DNA of 64,000 nt from Rhodoferax sp. OV413 (GCF_900104385.1 NZ_FNJA01000002.1:1-64000), one strand, 5' to 3'; positions 1 to 8,899 are shown, counted from the stretch's first letter. Notes: generated from the sequence alone by a model not told the origin. Made by a program: numbers and translations.

Positions 1-285
1 GAAATGGCTCGTCACAAGGAACTCAGCGCCAATACCGGCATTGCGGTGTACTTCTGTGATCCCCACAGCCCTTGGCAACGGGGTACCAACGAGAACACGA
101 ATGGGCTGGTGCGCCAGTATCTGCCCAAGGGTATGGATCTGTCTGAAGTGACCCAGGAGCAACTCGATGCGATTGCCGATGAGATCAACAACCGCCCCCG
201 TAAAACCTTGAATGCGCACTCGCCCATCGAGGCCTATCGCGATTTCTTGCTCAAACACCATCCACCGCACGCTACTATCCAATGA
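1..285 (+). CDS. IS30-family transposase, C-terminal part (5' end outside window)
   Basis: The reading frame is open from base 1 to a TGA at 283-285, so only about the last 94 residues are present. The peptide has the IS30-type end of the DDE integrase core: a [13 protein letters not shown] stretch (the Glu of GTNEN is the third catalytic acid), then [11 protein letters not shown] and a closing NNRPRKTL segment. The protein would cut and join the ends of its own insertion sequence. The missing N-terminal HTH region lies to the left of the window. Intact versus decayed status cannot be judged here, but the visible part has no frameshift or internal stop. Confidence 0.9.
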   Translation, partial: EMARHKELSANTGIAVYFCDPHSPWQRGTNENTNGLVRQYLPKGMDLSEVTQEQLDAIADEINNRPRKTLNAHSPIEAYRDFLLKHHPPHATIQ

Positions 286-313
286 CCCTTGTGTTGCACT
301 TGGACTTGAATCC
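1..313 (+). mobile_element. IS30-family insertion sequence, right end
   Basis: The element contains the transposase C-terminus and a short non-coding tail. The tail (about 290-313, TGTTGCACTTGGACTTGAAT and following) resembles the terminal inverted repeat typical of this IS group; its left partner is outside the window, so the exact boundary and target duplication cannot be set. The first plausible start of phhB lies only about 30-45 bases further on. Confidence 0.6.
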
Positions 314-358
314 GCCCAGATCCAGATTGCGCAAGAAGCTATGAATAAAAGAGCAAGC

Positions 359-670
359 ATGCACCCCCTCAGCCCCACCGAGATCACCCAGTTGCCCACC
401 ACCTTGCCGGCCTGGCAATTCAGCGATGCGCGCGGCGGCCTGGTCCGGCGCGAGTTCGTGTTCGCCGACTTCGCCCAGGCTTTCGGCTTCATGGCCCAGC
501 TGGCCCTGGTCGCGGAGAAACGCAACCACCACCCCGAATGGTCGAACGTCTACAACCGGGTCGCCATCACGCTGACCACCCACGACGTACCGGGCTTGTC
601 GAACCAGGACATCGCGTTGGCACAGCAGGCCGATGCCCTCTACACCGCCTTGAACACCCTCAACACCTAG
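359..670 (+). CDS. phhB: 4a-hydroxytetrahydrobiopterin dehydratase (pterin-4a-carbinolamine dehydratase)
   Basis: This 103-residue protein dehydrates 4a-hydroxytetrahydropterin, regenerating the pterin cofactor used by phenylalanine hydroxylase. The family signature [12 protein letters not shown] is at residues 57-68 and the conserved His in TTHD is at 75; the length is normal. Start: ATG 359 (MHPLS) is preferred, with a weak GAG upstream; an in-frame ATG at 341 would add six residues. The gene is followed after 10 bases by phhA, so the two are probably cotranscribed. The order phhB-phhA is the reverse of the usual Pseudomonas order. The IS30 end lies immediately upstream, so the native promoter has probably been displaced or replaced. 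Confidence 0.9.
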   Translation: MHPLSPTEITQLPTTLPAWQFSDARGGLVRREFVFADFAQAFGFMAQLALVAEKRNHHPEWSNVYNRVAITLTTHDVPGLSNQDIALAQQADALYTALNTLNT

Positions 671-680
671 GCAGAACAGC

Positions 681-1580
681 ATGCAAAACACCGCCCCCAC
701 TAGCAGCAAACACGGCCTCGCCGCCGGCGACGCCAGCCAACCCGAGCGCCCCGACTGGACCATAGACCAGGGCTGGGAGCGCTACAGCGCCGAAGAGCAC
801 GGCATCTGGAAAACCCTGTTCGAGCGCCAGAGCAAGCTGCTGCCCGGCCGCGCCTGTGATGCCTTCGTGCAGGGCATGGCCCAGCTGCCGATTGGTGCCG
901 ACCAGATCCCCGACTTCCGCCGGCTGTCCGACACCTTGATGCAGCGCACCGGCTGGCAGGTGGTGGCGGTGCCGGGCCTGGTGCCCGACGACGTGTTTTT
1001 TGAACATCTGGCGAACCGCCGCTTCCCGGCCGGCCAGTTCATCCGCCAGCGGCACCAGCTCGACTACCTGGAGGAGCCGGATGTGTTCCACGACGTGTTT
1101 GGCCACGTACCCATGCTGATGAACCCGGCGATTGCGGACTACATCCAAGCCTATGGCGTGGGCGGGCTGCGCGCGCAGAAGCTGGGCGTGTTGGACAAGC
1201 TGGCGCGGGTCTACTGGTACACGGTGGAGTTCGGCCTGGTGCAACAGAAAGACGGGCTGCGCATTTACGGCGCGGGCATCGCCTCGTCGGCCTCGGAGAG
1301 CGTGTTCGCGCTGGATGACCCGTCGCCGAATCGCCTGCGCTTCGACCTGGAACGGGTGATGCGCACCGAATACCGGATCGACGATTTCCAGGAAAGCTAT
1401 TTCGTCATCAGCGACCTGGACGAGCTGCTGGCGCTGGCGCAGATCGACTTTGCCGCCAGCTACGCCCGGGTGCAAGGCCAGCCGGATTACACGCCCGGCA
1501 CCGTGCTGCCCTGCGACCAGGTGTTCAGCCGCGGCACGGGCCGATACCACGACAGCAAACGCGTAGAAGCCGCGGCATAA
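681..1580 (+). CDS. phhA: Phenylalanine 4-monooxygenase
   Basis: The 299-residue protein is a bacterial, single-domain, Fe(II)- and tetrahydropterin-dependent hydroxylase converting phenylalanine to tyrosine. The iron ligands are visible: His137 and His142 in FHDVFGH, and Glu183 in WYTVEFGL. The substrate-side motifs RRFP (113-116) and QLDYLEEPDVFHD are conserved. It lacks the N-terminal ACT regulatory domain of animal enzymes, as is normal for bacteria. It sits 10 bases after phhB, its cofactor-recycling partner. A 6-bp hairpin without a T tract follows the stop (1592-1606). Confidence 0.97.
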   Translation: MQNTAPTSSKHGLAAGDASQPERPDWTIDQGWERYSAEEHGIWKTLFERQSKLLPGRACDAFVQGMAQLPIGADQIPDFRRLSDTLMQRTGWQVVAVPGLVPDDVFFEHLANRRFPAGQFIRQRHQLDYLEEPDVFHDVFGHVPMLMNPAIADYIQAYGVGGLRAQKLGVLDKLARVYWYTVEFGLVQQKDGLRIYGAGIASSASESVFALDDPSPNRLRFDLERVMRTEYRIDDFQESYFVISDLDELLALAQIDFAASYARVQGQPDYTPGTVLPCDQVFSRGTGRYHDSKRVEAAA

Positions 1581-1644
1581 GCGCCCAGTGCCAGCACGTG
1601 GTGCTGACCGGGCCGGATGGCAGCAACGGATTTGCGCGCAGAAT

Positions 1645-1700
1645 GCTACTTAAACCATAGCTTCTCGCGCTTATTCTGTCTGCGCTGGAAGCCATTTTTA
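1645..1700. repeat. Dispersed palindromic repeat, copy 1
   Basis: Contains the core CTCGCGCTTATTCTG...CTGCGCTGG followed by GCCATTTTT, matching the recurring element listed throughout this window. It lies between phhA and the small gene at 1722. Confidence 0.7.
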
Positions 1701-1721
1701 TCTAAAAACAATGGAATCCCC

Positions 1722-1886
1722 ATGGCCGACAAAGCTCCACCCCGCACCCCATCCACGCCGCGGTTCGGGCGTCTTCTGGTGGTCTGCGTGCTGGCGGTGC
1801 TGTTCTGCGGTTTGCTGGTCTGGCTGATGGGCGACCGGTTTGCGGAATGCTGCGACCTGTCGTGGCTGGACCGCTTGAGCCATTGA
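1722..1886 (+). CDS. Small single-pass membrane protein, 54 aa
   Basis: ATG 1722 begins a 54-residue product with a basic, Pro-rich N-terminus (about 1-18), one hydrophobic segment (about 19-39, RLLVVCVLAVLFCGLLVWLM) and a short tail with a Cys pair. A GGAA lies 7 bases before the ATG. An upstream in-frame ATG at 1617 would read through the dispersed repeat and is unlikely. The family is not recognised. It faces the convergent AAA+ gene with 20 bases between stops. Confidence 0.5.
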   Translation: MADKAPPRTPSTPRFGRLLVVCVLAVLFCGLLVWLMGDRFAECCDLSWLDRLSH

Positions 1887-1906
1887 CGCAGGCGAAGAGC
1901 CCGGGG

Positions 1907-4225
1907 TCAGGAGGGCATGAATCCGATGCCGCGGCTCTCGCGCACCTCGGGCTTGATGCGGTGCTCGGCCTCCAGCTGCTCCATGAACTCGTCGGCAGCC
2001 AGCGCGGCATCCAGTATCTCGGCCTGGCGCTTCACCGCGGCGAAGTCGCCGGGGCATAGCTGGTCGAGCCGGGCCAGCCGGGTTTTCAGCACGTCGGTCC
2101 AGCGGCTGGCATCGCCGCCCAGCGCTTCCACCAGGAACATGGTTTCGCGCTGCGTGCGCAGCAGCGGCTTGAACTGGATCTTGAAGGTAAAGCGGCGCAG
2201 CGCCGCCTGGTCGATGCGGTCCAGCAGATTGGTGGTGCAAACGAAGATGCCGCGGTAGCGCTCCATGCCTTGCAGCATCTCGTTGACCTCGGTGACCTCA
2301 TAAGTGCGTTGGGCGCCGCGCCGGTCTTGCAGAAAGCTGTCGGCCTCGTCCAGCAGCAGCACGGCTTTCTCGGCCTCGGCCTCCTTGAACATGGCGGCCA
2401 TCTTTTGCTCGGTCTCGCCCACGTATTTGCTCATCAGGTCGCTGGCCTGCTTGATGATCAGCGGCTTGGCCAGCGCCTGGGCAATGTGCTCGGCCAGCGC
2501 GGTTTTGCCGGTGCCGGGCGCGCCATAAAAGCACAGCGTGCCATGGCCACGCGCCTGCAGCGCCTGGACGATGCGCGGGATTTCAAACCGGCTCTCCACG
2601 TTCAGCATGTCCAGGCTGTAGGTGGTGGACGAGGGGCGCACCGCATGGTCGGCCGCGCCATTGCCCAAGGCCTTGTCGGCGTTCTTCAGTTGGCGGTCGA
2701 TCAGGCCTTCGAGCGTCGCGTCGGCGGCCGGCGCCACCAGGCCGGCAAAGCGCACCGCGGTGCGGATCTGCGCGGGGGTCAGGCCTTTGCGTTCGGTGAG
2801 CTTGGCCACGAAGGCATCGGACACGGCCAGGCCTTCCAGCGTCTTGCGCACCAGGCCTTCGCGGGCACCGGGCGGAGGCGACTTCAACTCCAGGTGGTAG
2901 GCGAAGCGGCGGCGGAACGCCGGGTCGATCTGCTCGATGCGGTTGGTCACCCACAGCGTGGGCACGCTGTTCGATTCGAGGATCTGGTTCACCCAGGCCT
3001 TGCCGCTGACCGAGGCGCTGCCGGGCGCTGTCACCTGTTCGGCGCGGGCCATCAGCTGCGCGGCCTCGGAGCTGATCGGCGGGAACACGTCTTCCACCTC
3101 GTCGAACAGCAGCGCGGCCTGCACGCTGCCCTTGAGAAACACCTGGGCGATCTGCAGCGAGCGGTAGCGGTCCCGGCCGCTGAGCGAATTGCCGTCGCGG
3201 TCGGCGTATTCCACCTCGAACAGATCCAGCCCGGCGGCCTGGGCTACGACACGGGCCAGCTCGGTCTTGCCAGTACCGGGGGGGCCGTAGAGCAACACGT
3301 TGACGCCCGGCTCCTTGCGCGCCACGGCGTTGCGCAGCAGGCTGACCAGCACCTGGGCATCGTCCAGCACATAGGTGAAGTCGGTCAACGCCAGCGCGCT
3401 CTTGGTGGCCGGGCGGGTGAACACGGCCATTAGCTCGCTCTGGTCGCGGTATTCGCGCATCAGCACCGGTGGCAGCTTTTCGCTGACCTTCATCAGGTCG
3501 GCCAGGTCGGTGATGTTGTGCTCGGAGATCAGGTTTTCGACCAGGCCGATGCGCTCCAGCCGGGAGCCGGCGCGCAAGGCTTCGCCGACCTCGGCCGGGC
3601 TGACGCCGGCGACTTCGGCAATCGCCGCATAGGCCTCGGGTGCGTTGTTCACCTTGACCTCGACCAGGATGGTGCGCAGGTCGCGCTGGTAGCGGGCCAG
3701 GGTGCCGTAGAGCAGCAGCGCACGCTCGGCCTTGTTCAGCTGCAGCAGGCCGGACAACGCGTCGATGTTCTTCTCGACCAGGGTGGATTGTTTTTTGAGC
3801 GCGTGGGTCAGCCATTCGCCCGTGACGGCCAAGGCAGATAGCAGGTCTTTGGGCTGGTCCTTGGCGTATTCGTCCAGGTAAAAGAACAGCGTGCCTTCTT
3901 CGTACGGGCCGCGCCAGATGCCGTGGCGTTCCAGAAACTCGGTGGTGCCCAGGGCCGTGTGGCCGCGCCAGAATTCGTTGTCCTTGCAGCGCCGGGACAG
4001 GAATTCACGCAGGCGCAGAAGCACCGGCTGCGGCCACACCAGGTGCCTGCCGGCCATGGCCAGCAGGCTGTTCAGGTCGCGCCGTACATTGAACTTGGGG
4101 CCTTGACGGGCCACCAGGGTCAGCACAAAGTGCGAACACATCAGATCCAGCACCGGCGCAGCCTTCAGCCCCGGCGATGGGATCAGCGGTGCGTGGGCGG
4201 AATCGGAAACCAAGCGCTTCACCAT
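1907..4225 (-). CDS. Tandem AAA+ ATPase, 772 aa
   Basis: A predicted cytoplasmic protein with about 290 residues of N-terminal helical region and two AAA+ modules. Module 1 has Walker A GPPGTGKT at about 314-321, Walker B LLFDEVED at about 372-379 and an Arg-rich FRRRF near 437. Module 2 has Walker A GAPGTGKT at about 568-575, Walker B VLLLDEAD at about 622-629 and an LRRF Arg finger near 676. Both modules look catalytically intact. The start is set at ATG 4225, preceded by AGGAG eight bases upstream; a longer ATG at 4285 has no such site. The substrate is unknown: it could be an unfoldase or remodelling factor. No protease or adaptor gene is adjacent. Confidence 0.85.
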   Translation of the reverse strand: MVKRLVSDSAHAPLIPSPGLKAAPVLDLMCSHFVLTLVARQGPKFNVRRDLNSLLAMAGRHLVWPQPVLLRLREFLSRRCKDNEFWRGHTALGTTEFLERHGIWRGPYEEGTLFFYLDEYAKDQPKDLLSALAVTGEWLTHALKKQSTLVEKNIDALSGLLQLNKAERALLLYGTLARYQRDLRTILVEVKVNNAPEAYAAIAEVAGVSPAEVGEALRAGSRLERIGLVENLISEHNITDLADLMKVSEKLPPVLMREYRDQSELMAVFTRPATKSALALTDFTYVLDDAQVLVSLLRNAVARKEPGVNVLLYGPPGTGKTELARVVAQAAGLDLFEVEYADRDGNSLSGRDRYRSLQIAQVFLKGSVQAALLFDEVEDVFPPISSEAAQLMARAEQVTAPGSASVSGKAWVNQILESNSVPTLWVTNRIEQIDPAFRRRFAYHLELKSPPPGAREGLVRKTLEGLAVSDAFVAKLTERKGLTPAQIRTAVRFAGLVAPAADATLEGLIDRQLKNADKALGNGAADHAVRPSSTTYSLDMLNVESRFEIPRIVQALQARGHGTLCFYGAPGTGKTALAEHIAQALAKPLIIKQASDLMSKYVGETEQKMAAMFKEAEAEKAVLLLDEADSFLQDRRGAQRTYEVTEVNEMLQGMERYRGIFVCTTNLLDRIDQAALRRFTFKIQFKPLLRTQRETMFLVEALGGDASRWTDVLKTRLARLDQLCPGDFAAVKRQAEILDAALAADEFMEQLEAEHRIKPEVRESRGIGFMPS

Positions 4226-4403
4226 GGAAAGGCTCCTAGCAACGAAATGCTTCGTTAGCGGACCATAACGCAGCGCATAGGGCATGGGAAGACTTTGCCA
4301 TTGAAATTTGCCAGAACGCGAACAACTGCCGTTTGCCGATTTAGCACTTCTAGCATTTGCAAGTCCGCTTAGAATTGCGCCGACCCCAGACTAAGGAATA
4401 TCT

Positions 4404-4556
4404 ATGAGCACTCCCCACGCCGATGACCATGGCACGCCAGACCGCGCACCTGCCGATGCTGTCGAATCCATCGTGCCGATGATCCCTATCGTGCTGCCTA
4501 TCGTGGGCGGTGTGCTGATTTTCCTGCTGGCCTTTATCGCCGTCTCCATGGCATAA
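4404..4556 (+). CDS. Small single-pass membrane protein, 50 aa
   Basis: ATG 4404 is preceded by AAGGA at good spacing and opens a 50-codon frame ending TAA 4554-4556. The N-terminal half is acidic and polar (MSTPHADDHGTPDRAPADA); the C-terminal half is one hydrophobic helix (PIVLPIVGGVLIFLLAFIAV). The clear ribosome binding site and the polar-then-hydrophobic layout argue for a real gene. It is divergent from the AAA+ gene. No family recognised. Confidence 0.6.
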   Translation: MSTPHADDHGTPDRAPADAVESIVPMIPIVLPIVGGVLIFLLAFIAVSMA

Positions 4557-4729
4557 GCCATGGCCTAAGGGCCGCCAGCGCTGACCCCGCATGGGTTGGT
4601 TGCTATAGTTTGTAGTGCGCCAGACCCCTTTGTAGGGCTGGCGCGGGGTGTTACGCAACGTAAGACCTGGTTTTCGTCTACCTCCCCCCTCGTGTGCGTT
4701 TTTGCAGCTACTGGTCCAGTTGCATTGGT

Positions 4730-4790
4730 TGCTATTGTTTTAATAGCTCTCTGCGCAATCGTTGTCTGCGCTCGTGGCCATTTTCATTGC
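4730..4790. repeat. Dispersed palindromic repeat, copy 2
   Basis: Shows the full layout TTGCTATT...TAATAGC, then CTGCGC...CTGCGCT, then GGCCATTTT. Confidence 0.7.
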
Positions 4791-4834
4791 CAATTTTGAG
4801 GTACTGCGGCGCCGTTCATTTTGCACATAAAGTC

Positions 4835-4860
4835 ATGCAACGTTTGCATAGATTTTGCAT
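4835..4860. promoter_or_regulatory. Candidate operator upstream of pckG (ATGCAA/TTGCAT)
   Basis: ATGCAA (4835-4840) and TTGCAT (4844-4849) form an inverted repeat with a 3-base spacer; a further TTGCAT occurs at 4855-4860. It lies about 180 bases before the pckG start. The binding protein is unknown, and function is inferred only from symmetry and position. Confidence 0.35.
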
Positions 4861-5036
4861 GTAATCGCTTCGTAACTGGCTGCGGGCTCCCTAAAATCGA
4901 GGTCCCAGCCGACCTGTGGTGCTTGTCACCGCCCGCCGACTGAGTAGCAAAGCCGTTTTCTGAAAAGGCCGCTCTCAGCACATACCGCGTGGAGCCCTCT
5001 TTTGAAAAGACGATTTTCAACTTAGGAGCTCCCCCC

Positions 5037-6899
5037 ATGAACGCACGCACCCTCGAGGGCCTGGCCCACGCCACCCCTGCCTACGTCAAACACACCCCGC
5101 TGGTCGCCTGGGTCGCGGACATGGCGGCGCTGACCCAGCCCGACGCCATTTACTGGTGCGACGGCAGCGAAGAAGAATACGCACGCCTGTGCCAACAGCT
5201 GGTGGATGCCGGCACCTTCAAGCGCCTGAACCCCGAGCTGCGCCCCAACTCCTTCCTGGCCTGCAGCGACCCCAGCGACGTGGCCCGCGTCGAAGACCGC
5301 ACCTACATCTGCTCGGCGCAAAAAGAAAACGCCGGCCCCACCAACAACTGGATGGAACCCGCGGAAATGCGCGCCACGCTGAACCCGTTGTTCGCCGGTT
5401 GCATGCGCGGCCGCACCATGTATGTGGTGCCGTTTAGCATGGGCCCGCTGGGCAGCCCGATCGCCCACATCGGCGTGGAACTGTCTGACAGCCCCTATGT
5501 CGCCGTCAACATGCGCACCATGACCCGCATGGGCCGGGCCGTGATCGACCTGCTGGGTACCGACGGTGCTTTCGTGCCCTGCGTGCACACCGTGGGCGCG
5601 CCGCTTGCAGAAGGCCAGGCCGACGTGAAATGGCCGTGCAACAAGACCAAGTACATCGTGCATTTCCCGGAAACCCGCGAAATCTGGTCGTATGGCTCGG
5701 GCTACGGTGGCAATGCGCTGCTGGGCAAGAAGTGCTTTGCGCTGCGCATCGCATCCAACATGGGCCGCGACCAGGGCTGGCTGGCTGAGCACATGCTGAT
5801 CCTGGGCGTGACCAACCCCGAAGGCAAGAAGTACCACGTGGCAGCCGCTTTCCCCAGCGCCTGTGGCAAGACCAATTTCTCCATGCTGGTGCCACCCGCC
5901 GGCTTCCACGGCTGGAAGGTCACCACCATCGGTGACGACATCGCCTGGATCAAGCCCGGCGCCGACGGCCGCCTGTACGCCATCAACCCCGAAGCCGGCT
6001 ACTTCGGCGTGGCCCCTGGCACCAACTACCACACCAATCCCAACTGCATGGCCAGCCTGGACAAGAACGTGATCTTCACCAACGTCGCGCTGACCGACGA
6101 CGGCGACGTGTGGTGGGAAGGCATGGAAAAAGACACCGGCAGCCTGCCCGCGCACCTGATCGACTGGCAAGGCAACGACTGGACGCCGGAAATCGCCAAA
6201 GCCACCGGCGCCAAGGCCGCGCACCCGAACTCGCGCTTCACCGTGGCCGCCACCAACAACCCCGCACTGGACGAAGCCTGGGACGATGCCGCCGGTGTGG
6301 CCATTGACGCCTTCATCTTCGGTGGCCGCCGCTCGACCACCGTGCCGCTGGTGACCGAAGCCCGCAACTGGACCGAAGGCGTCTACATGGCCGCCACCAT
6401 GGGTTCGGAAACCACCGCCGCCGCCGCCGGCCAGATGGGCGTGGTGCGCCGCGACCCGTTCGCCATGCTGCCCTTCATGGGCTACAACATGAGCGACTAC
6501 TTCCAGCACTGGCTGAACATGGGCGACAAGATTGCGGCATCGGGCGCCAAGCAACCTGCGATCTTCTGCACCAACTGGTTCCGCAAGGGCGCCGACGGCC
6601 AGTTCGTCTGGCCCGGTTACGGCGAAAACATGCGCGTGCTGAAGTGGATGATCGACCGCATCGAAGGCCAGGCCGCCGGCCAGGAAAACATCTTCGGCGT
6701 CAGCCCCACCTACGGCGAACTCAACTGGACCGGCCTGGACTTCACGCAAGCCCAGTTCGACACCGTGACCAGCATCGACAAAGCCGCCTGGCAACAGGAG
6801 CTGGTGCTGCACACCGAGCTGTTCACCCAGTTGGCCCACCACCTGCCGCAAGCCCTGGTCGACACCAAGGCCGCGATCGAAAAGCGTCTGAACGCCTAA
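5037..6899 (+). CDS. pckG: Phosphoenolpyruvate carboxykinase (GTP)
   Basis: The 620-residue cytoplasmic enzyme interconverts oxaloacetate plus GTP with phosphoenolpyruvate, CO2 and GDP, the entry step of gluconeogenesis. The P-loop (kinase-1) motif [10 protein letters not shown] includes Cys276, Lys278 and Thr279, followed by GDDIAWI (kinase-2) and the [10 protein letters not shown] segment. These are hallmarks of the GTP class rather than the ATP class. Start: ATG 5037, with TAGGAG ten bases upstream; an in-frame ATG at 4989 is not preceded by such a site. The gene is monocistronic: it has its own long leader and ends in a perfect-stem terminator. Confidence 0.97.
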   Translation: MNARTLEGLAHATPAYVKHTPLVAWVADMAALTQPDAIYWCDGSEEEYARLCQQLVDAGTFKRLNPELRPNSFLACSDPSDVARVEDRTYICSAQKENAGPTNNWMEPAEMRATLNPLFAGCMRGRTMYVVPFSMGPLGSPIAHIGVELSDSPYVAVNMRTMTRMGRAVIDLLGTDGAFVPCVHTVGAPLAEGQADVKWPCNKTKYIVHFPETREIWSYGSGYGGNALLGKKCFALRIASNMGRDQGWLAEHMLILGVTNPEGKKYHVAAAFPSACGKTNFSMLVPPAGFHGWKVTTIGDDIAWIKPGADGRLYAINPEAGYFGVAPGTNYHTNPNCMASLDKNVIFTNVALTDDGDVWWEGMEKDTGSLPAHLIDWQGNDWTPEIAKATGAKAAHPNSRFTVAATNNPALDEAWDDAAGVAIDAFIFGGRRSTTVPLVTEARNWTEGVYMAATMGSETTAAAAGQMGVVRRDPFAMLPFMGYNMSDYFQHWLNMGDKIAASGAKQPAIFCTNWFRKGADGQFVWPGYGENMRVLKWMIDRIEGQAAGQENIFGVSPTYGELNWTGLDFTQAQFDTVTSIDKAAWQQELVLHTELFTQLAHHLPQALVDTKAAIEKRLNA

Positions 6900-6916
6900 G
6901 TTGAAGGCCTGAAACG

Positions 6917-6960
6917 ACACAGCCCCGGCTATCTTGCGATAGCCGGGGCTGTGTGCTTTT
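6917..6960. terminator. Strong rho-independent terminator after pckG
   Basis: A perfect 17-bp stem (6917-6933 with 6938-6954) closes on a TTGC loop and is followed by GCTTTT. Its A/T-flanked symmetry and the convergent gene at 6975-7523 suggest it works in both directions. Confidence 0.92.
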
Positions 6961-6974
6961 AAAAGCTTGCCGGT

Positions 6975-7523
6975 TTAGCGGAAAGCGCTCATGCGGTAGT
7001 TGGCAGCATTCAGCGCCTTGGCATCCATGGCGTCAAAAGTGCGCAGCATCGCAGCGGCAATGCGGTTCGACTGGGGTGCCTTTTCAGCGGTTGCGGCGAC
7101 TTCAGCCACTTCGCGGCGGCCCATGGCGACTTGCAGGTCGGCCATGATGCGCGGGTCGCTCAGGGCGGTAGCCCACAGGCGCTGGTCGGCACGGGCACGG
7201 GCCTGGCGCAGCGACCAGGCATCCAAGGCCGACACCACACGCACAGCCGTGCGGCGGGCGCTACCAGCAAACAAGGCAATGGCGGCGAAGCCGACAGCCC
7301 AGACAGCCACCCAAGCGGCCAGCAGATGGCCTTCAGCCCAGGTATCGACCAACTGGTCGGCTACGACCACCAGAGCCGACACCACAGCTGCCAGCAGCAT
7401 GGTCGACAAACCCTTGGTGGAGTCAAAATTCTTGTACAGACTGCGTGCTGCGCCGACGACCGATTCAGCGCGGGCTACACCCGGGTGTACGGTGGGGAAG
7501 CTAGGTTGAATAAAACTGGTCAT
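6975..7523 (-). CDS. Membrane protein of unknown function, 182 aa
   Basis: The product has a polar N-terminus (about 1-37), two closely spaced hydrophobic segments (about 40-60 and 68-88) and an Ala/Arg-rich soluble C-terminal half (about 95-182), so it is probably an inner-membrane hairpin with a cytoplasmic tail. The start ATG at 7523 has AAAGGA at proper spacing. It is convergent with pckG and shares the terminator between them. No catalytic motif is visible. Confidence 0.75.
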   Translation of the reverse strand: MTSFIQPSFPTVHPGVARAESVVGAARSLYKNFDSTKGLSTMLLAAVVSALVVVADQLVDTWAEGHLLAAWVAVWAVGFAAIALFAGSARRTAVRVVSALDAWSLRQARARADQRLWATALSDPRIMADLQVAMGRREVAEVAATAEKAPQSNRIAAAMLRTFDAMDAKALNAANYRMSAFR

Positions 7524-7595
7524 GGTAATTTCCTTTGTAACGAGCGTCCTGGACGGGATCGCCGTAGACGCAAACGAATATTAGGGTTAATACTA

Positions 7596-7724
7596 GTGCC
7601 GTTCTACTTTATCTTTGTGATGATCTTCATTCACAACAGTGATGTATCTCGGAAACTGGACCATGCCTATGGCGCGATGGTTGGTAAGCCCCAGCGCAAC
7701 TGGTTGCCTCAATTTATTCAGTAA
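7596..7724 (+). CDS. Possible small membrane peptide, 42 aa
   Basis: GTG 7596 opens a frame ending TAA 7722-7724. The first 15 residues are strongly hydrophobic (VPFYFIFVMIFIH), followed by a polar tail ending WLPQFIQ. An AGGG lies about 11 bases upstream. The frame has no recognised relative and uses a non-ATG start, so it is a weak call. Confidence 0.25.
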   Translation: MPFYFIFVMIFIHNSDVSRKLDHAYGAMVGKPQRNWLPQFIQ

Positions 7725-7746
7725 AAAATGGCATTTACGCATATTG

Positions 7747-7782
7747 CATCTGCACTAGCAGCTATATAAACAATAGCAATTT
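7747..7782. repeat. Dispersed palindromic repeat, partial copy
   Basis: Carries CTGCACTAGCAGCTAT then AATAGCAATTT, matching one half of the recurring element. Confidence 0.45.
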
Positions 7783-7933
7783 ATGCATACACTTTTGGTG
7801 TTCCAAGGCGGTTCACAACCTATGGAAGTTAGCCGTCCAAATGCCAGCAGATGCAAATTTAGAGAGCTGTCTCTGTGTTTGAATAAAACAACAGGTTTCC
7901 ATTGTTTCTTTGCCAAAGCTTGCGCGACCTGCC

Positions 7934-8899
7934 GTGAACCCACCCAACTTCCGCACCTTTGACCTGAACCTGCTGCGCGTATTTGACGAAGTCATGGCCG
8001 AGCGCAGCCTGACGCGGGCTGCGCACAACCTGTCGCTAACCCAGCCGGCGGTCAGCAACGCACTACGGCGCCTGCGCGAAAGCCTGGACGACGAGCTGGT
8101 GCGGCGCAATGGCCAAAGCATGGAACCCACGCCGCAGGCGCTGGCCCTGTGGCCCACGGTGCGCGAAGCCCTGCGCCAACTGCAGACGGCGCTGGCGCCC
8201 AGCACCTTCGAGCCGGCCGAAGCCGACGACAGCTTTGTGCTGGCCATGGCCGACGCCACCGCGGCCGAGCTGATGCCCGGCCTGGTGCGGCTGCTGGAAA
8301 CCGAGGCCCCGGGGGTGTCGCTGCATGTGCTGCCGCTGGCCTCGCGCGACCCACGCAAGCTGCTGGAGGACGAGAGCCTGGATCTGGCGGTGGGTTTCTT
8401 CCCGGCGGTGCTGGCCGATCTGGCCGCCCGCGCGCAGGTGGGTAAGGGCATTCCGTATGCGCACCAGCGCCTGTACGACGGCCACTATGTGTGTGCGATG
8501 CGCAGCGGCCATCCACTGGCCCAAGGCACGCTGAGCCTCGACCAGTTCTGCGCGGCGCGCCATCTGCTGGTCAGCTTTGCGGGCCGCTCATTCGGGTTTA
8601 TCGACGAGGCGCTGGCCTTGATCCAGCGCAAGCGCCGGGTGGTCTTGACCGTGAACCAGTTTTTTACCGCCGGCTATATCGCCTCGCAAACCGATCTGCT
8701 GACGGTGTTACCCCAGCATTTCGCCCGGGTAGCGGGTAGCGTCAATGGTCTGGTGCAGCAGGCGCTGCCGTTCGAGGTACCGGCCGTGCATGTGGATGCA
8801 CTCTGGCACCGGCGCATGGAATCCAGCCCCGCACACCAATGGTTGCGCCAAGCGGTGGCGCGGGTGGCCGACCAGGCCTACGCGCCGCAGGCGCTTTAG
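7934..8899 (+). CDS. LysR-family transcriptional regulator
   Basis: The N-terminal winged HTH (FDLNLLRVFDEVMAERSLTRAAHNLSLTQPAVSNALRRLRE) is clear, followed by a periplasmic-binding-protein-like effector domain; length is about 321 residues. No ATG lies at the expected place. GTG 7934 (MNPPNFRTF) gives the most family-like N-terminus; TTG 7910 would add eight residues. The HTH and effector region resemble the NodD/LinR-type branch, often linked to aromatic compounds. No target gene is adjacent, so the effector is unknown. A small minus-strand frame overlaps its last 4 bases. Confidence 0.9.
   Translation: MNPPNFRTFDLNLLRVFDEVMAERSLTRAAHNLSLTQPAVSNALRRLRESLDDELVRRNGQSMEPTPQALALWPTVREALRQLQTALAPSTFEPAEADDSFVLAMADATAAELMPGLVRLLETEAPGVSLHVLPLASRDPRKLLEDESLDLAVGFFPAVLADLAARAQVGKGIPYAHQRLYDGHYVCAMRSGHPLAQGTLSLDQFCAARHLLVSFAGRSFGFIDEALALIQRKRRVVLTVNQFFTAGYIASQTDLLTVLPQHFARVAGSVNGLVQQALPFEVPAVHVDALWHRRMESSPAHQWLRQAVARVADQAYAPQAL

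Larger units (their letters stand above)
4557..5036. other. Intergenic region upstream of pckG (480 bp)
   Basis: This stretch holds one dispersed-repeat copy (4730-4790), a partial copy near 4605-4625 and a TTGCAT-rich palindromic site (4835-4860). A 67-codon frame at 4596-4799 runs through the repeat with no ribosome binding site and is not called. The 170 bases before pckG presumably hold its promoter. Confidence 0.5.
7524..7933. other. Intergenic region between divergent genes (410 bp)
   Basis: Contains the promoter side of the membrane-protein gene, a possible 42-codon frame (7596-7724), a partial dispersed repeat (7747-7782) and the AT-rich leader of the LysR gene. Confidence 0.5.

Noticed and set aside
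660-1550. Long minus-strand frame over phhA and others like it (for example 5022-6920, 16083-17033)
   Set aside because: These are mirror frames in high-GC genes. They lack ribosome binding sites and consist of low-complexity, His/Gln/Gly-rich peptides; the opposite-strand gene is well supported in each case.
4596-4799. 67-aa plus-strand frame with a hydrophobic stretch
   Set aside because: It runs through dispersed-repeat copy 2 and lacks a ribosome binding site, so it is most likely a by-product of the repeat.
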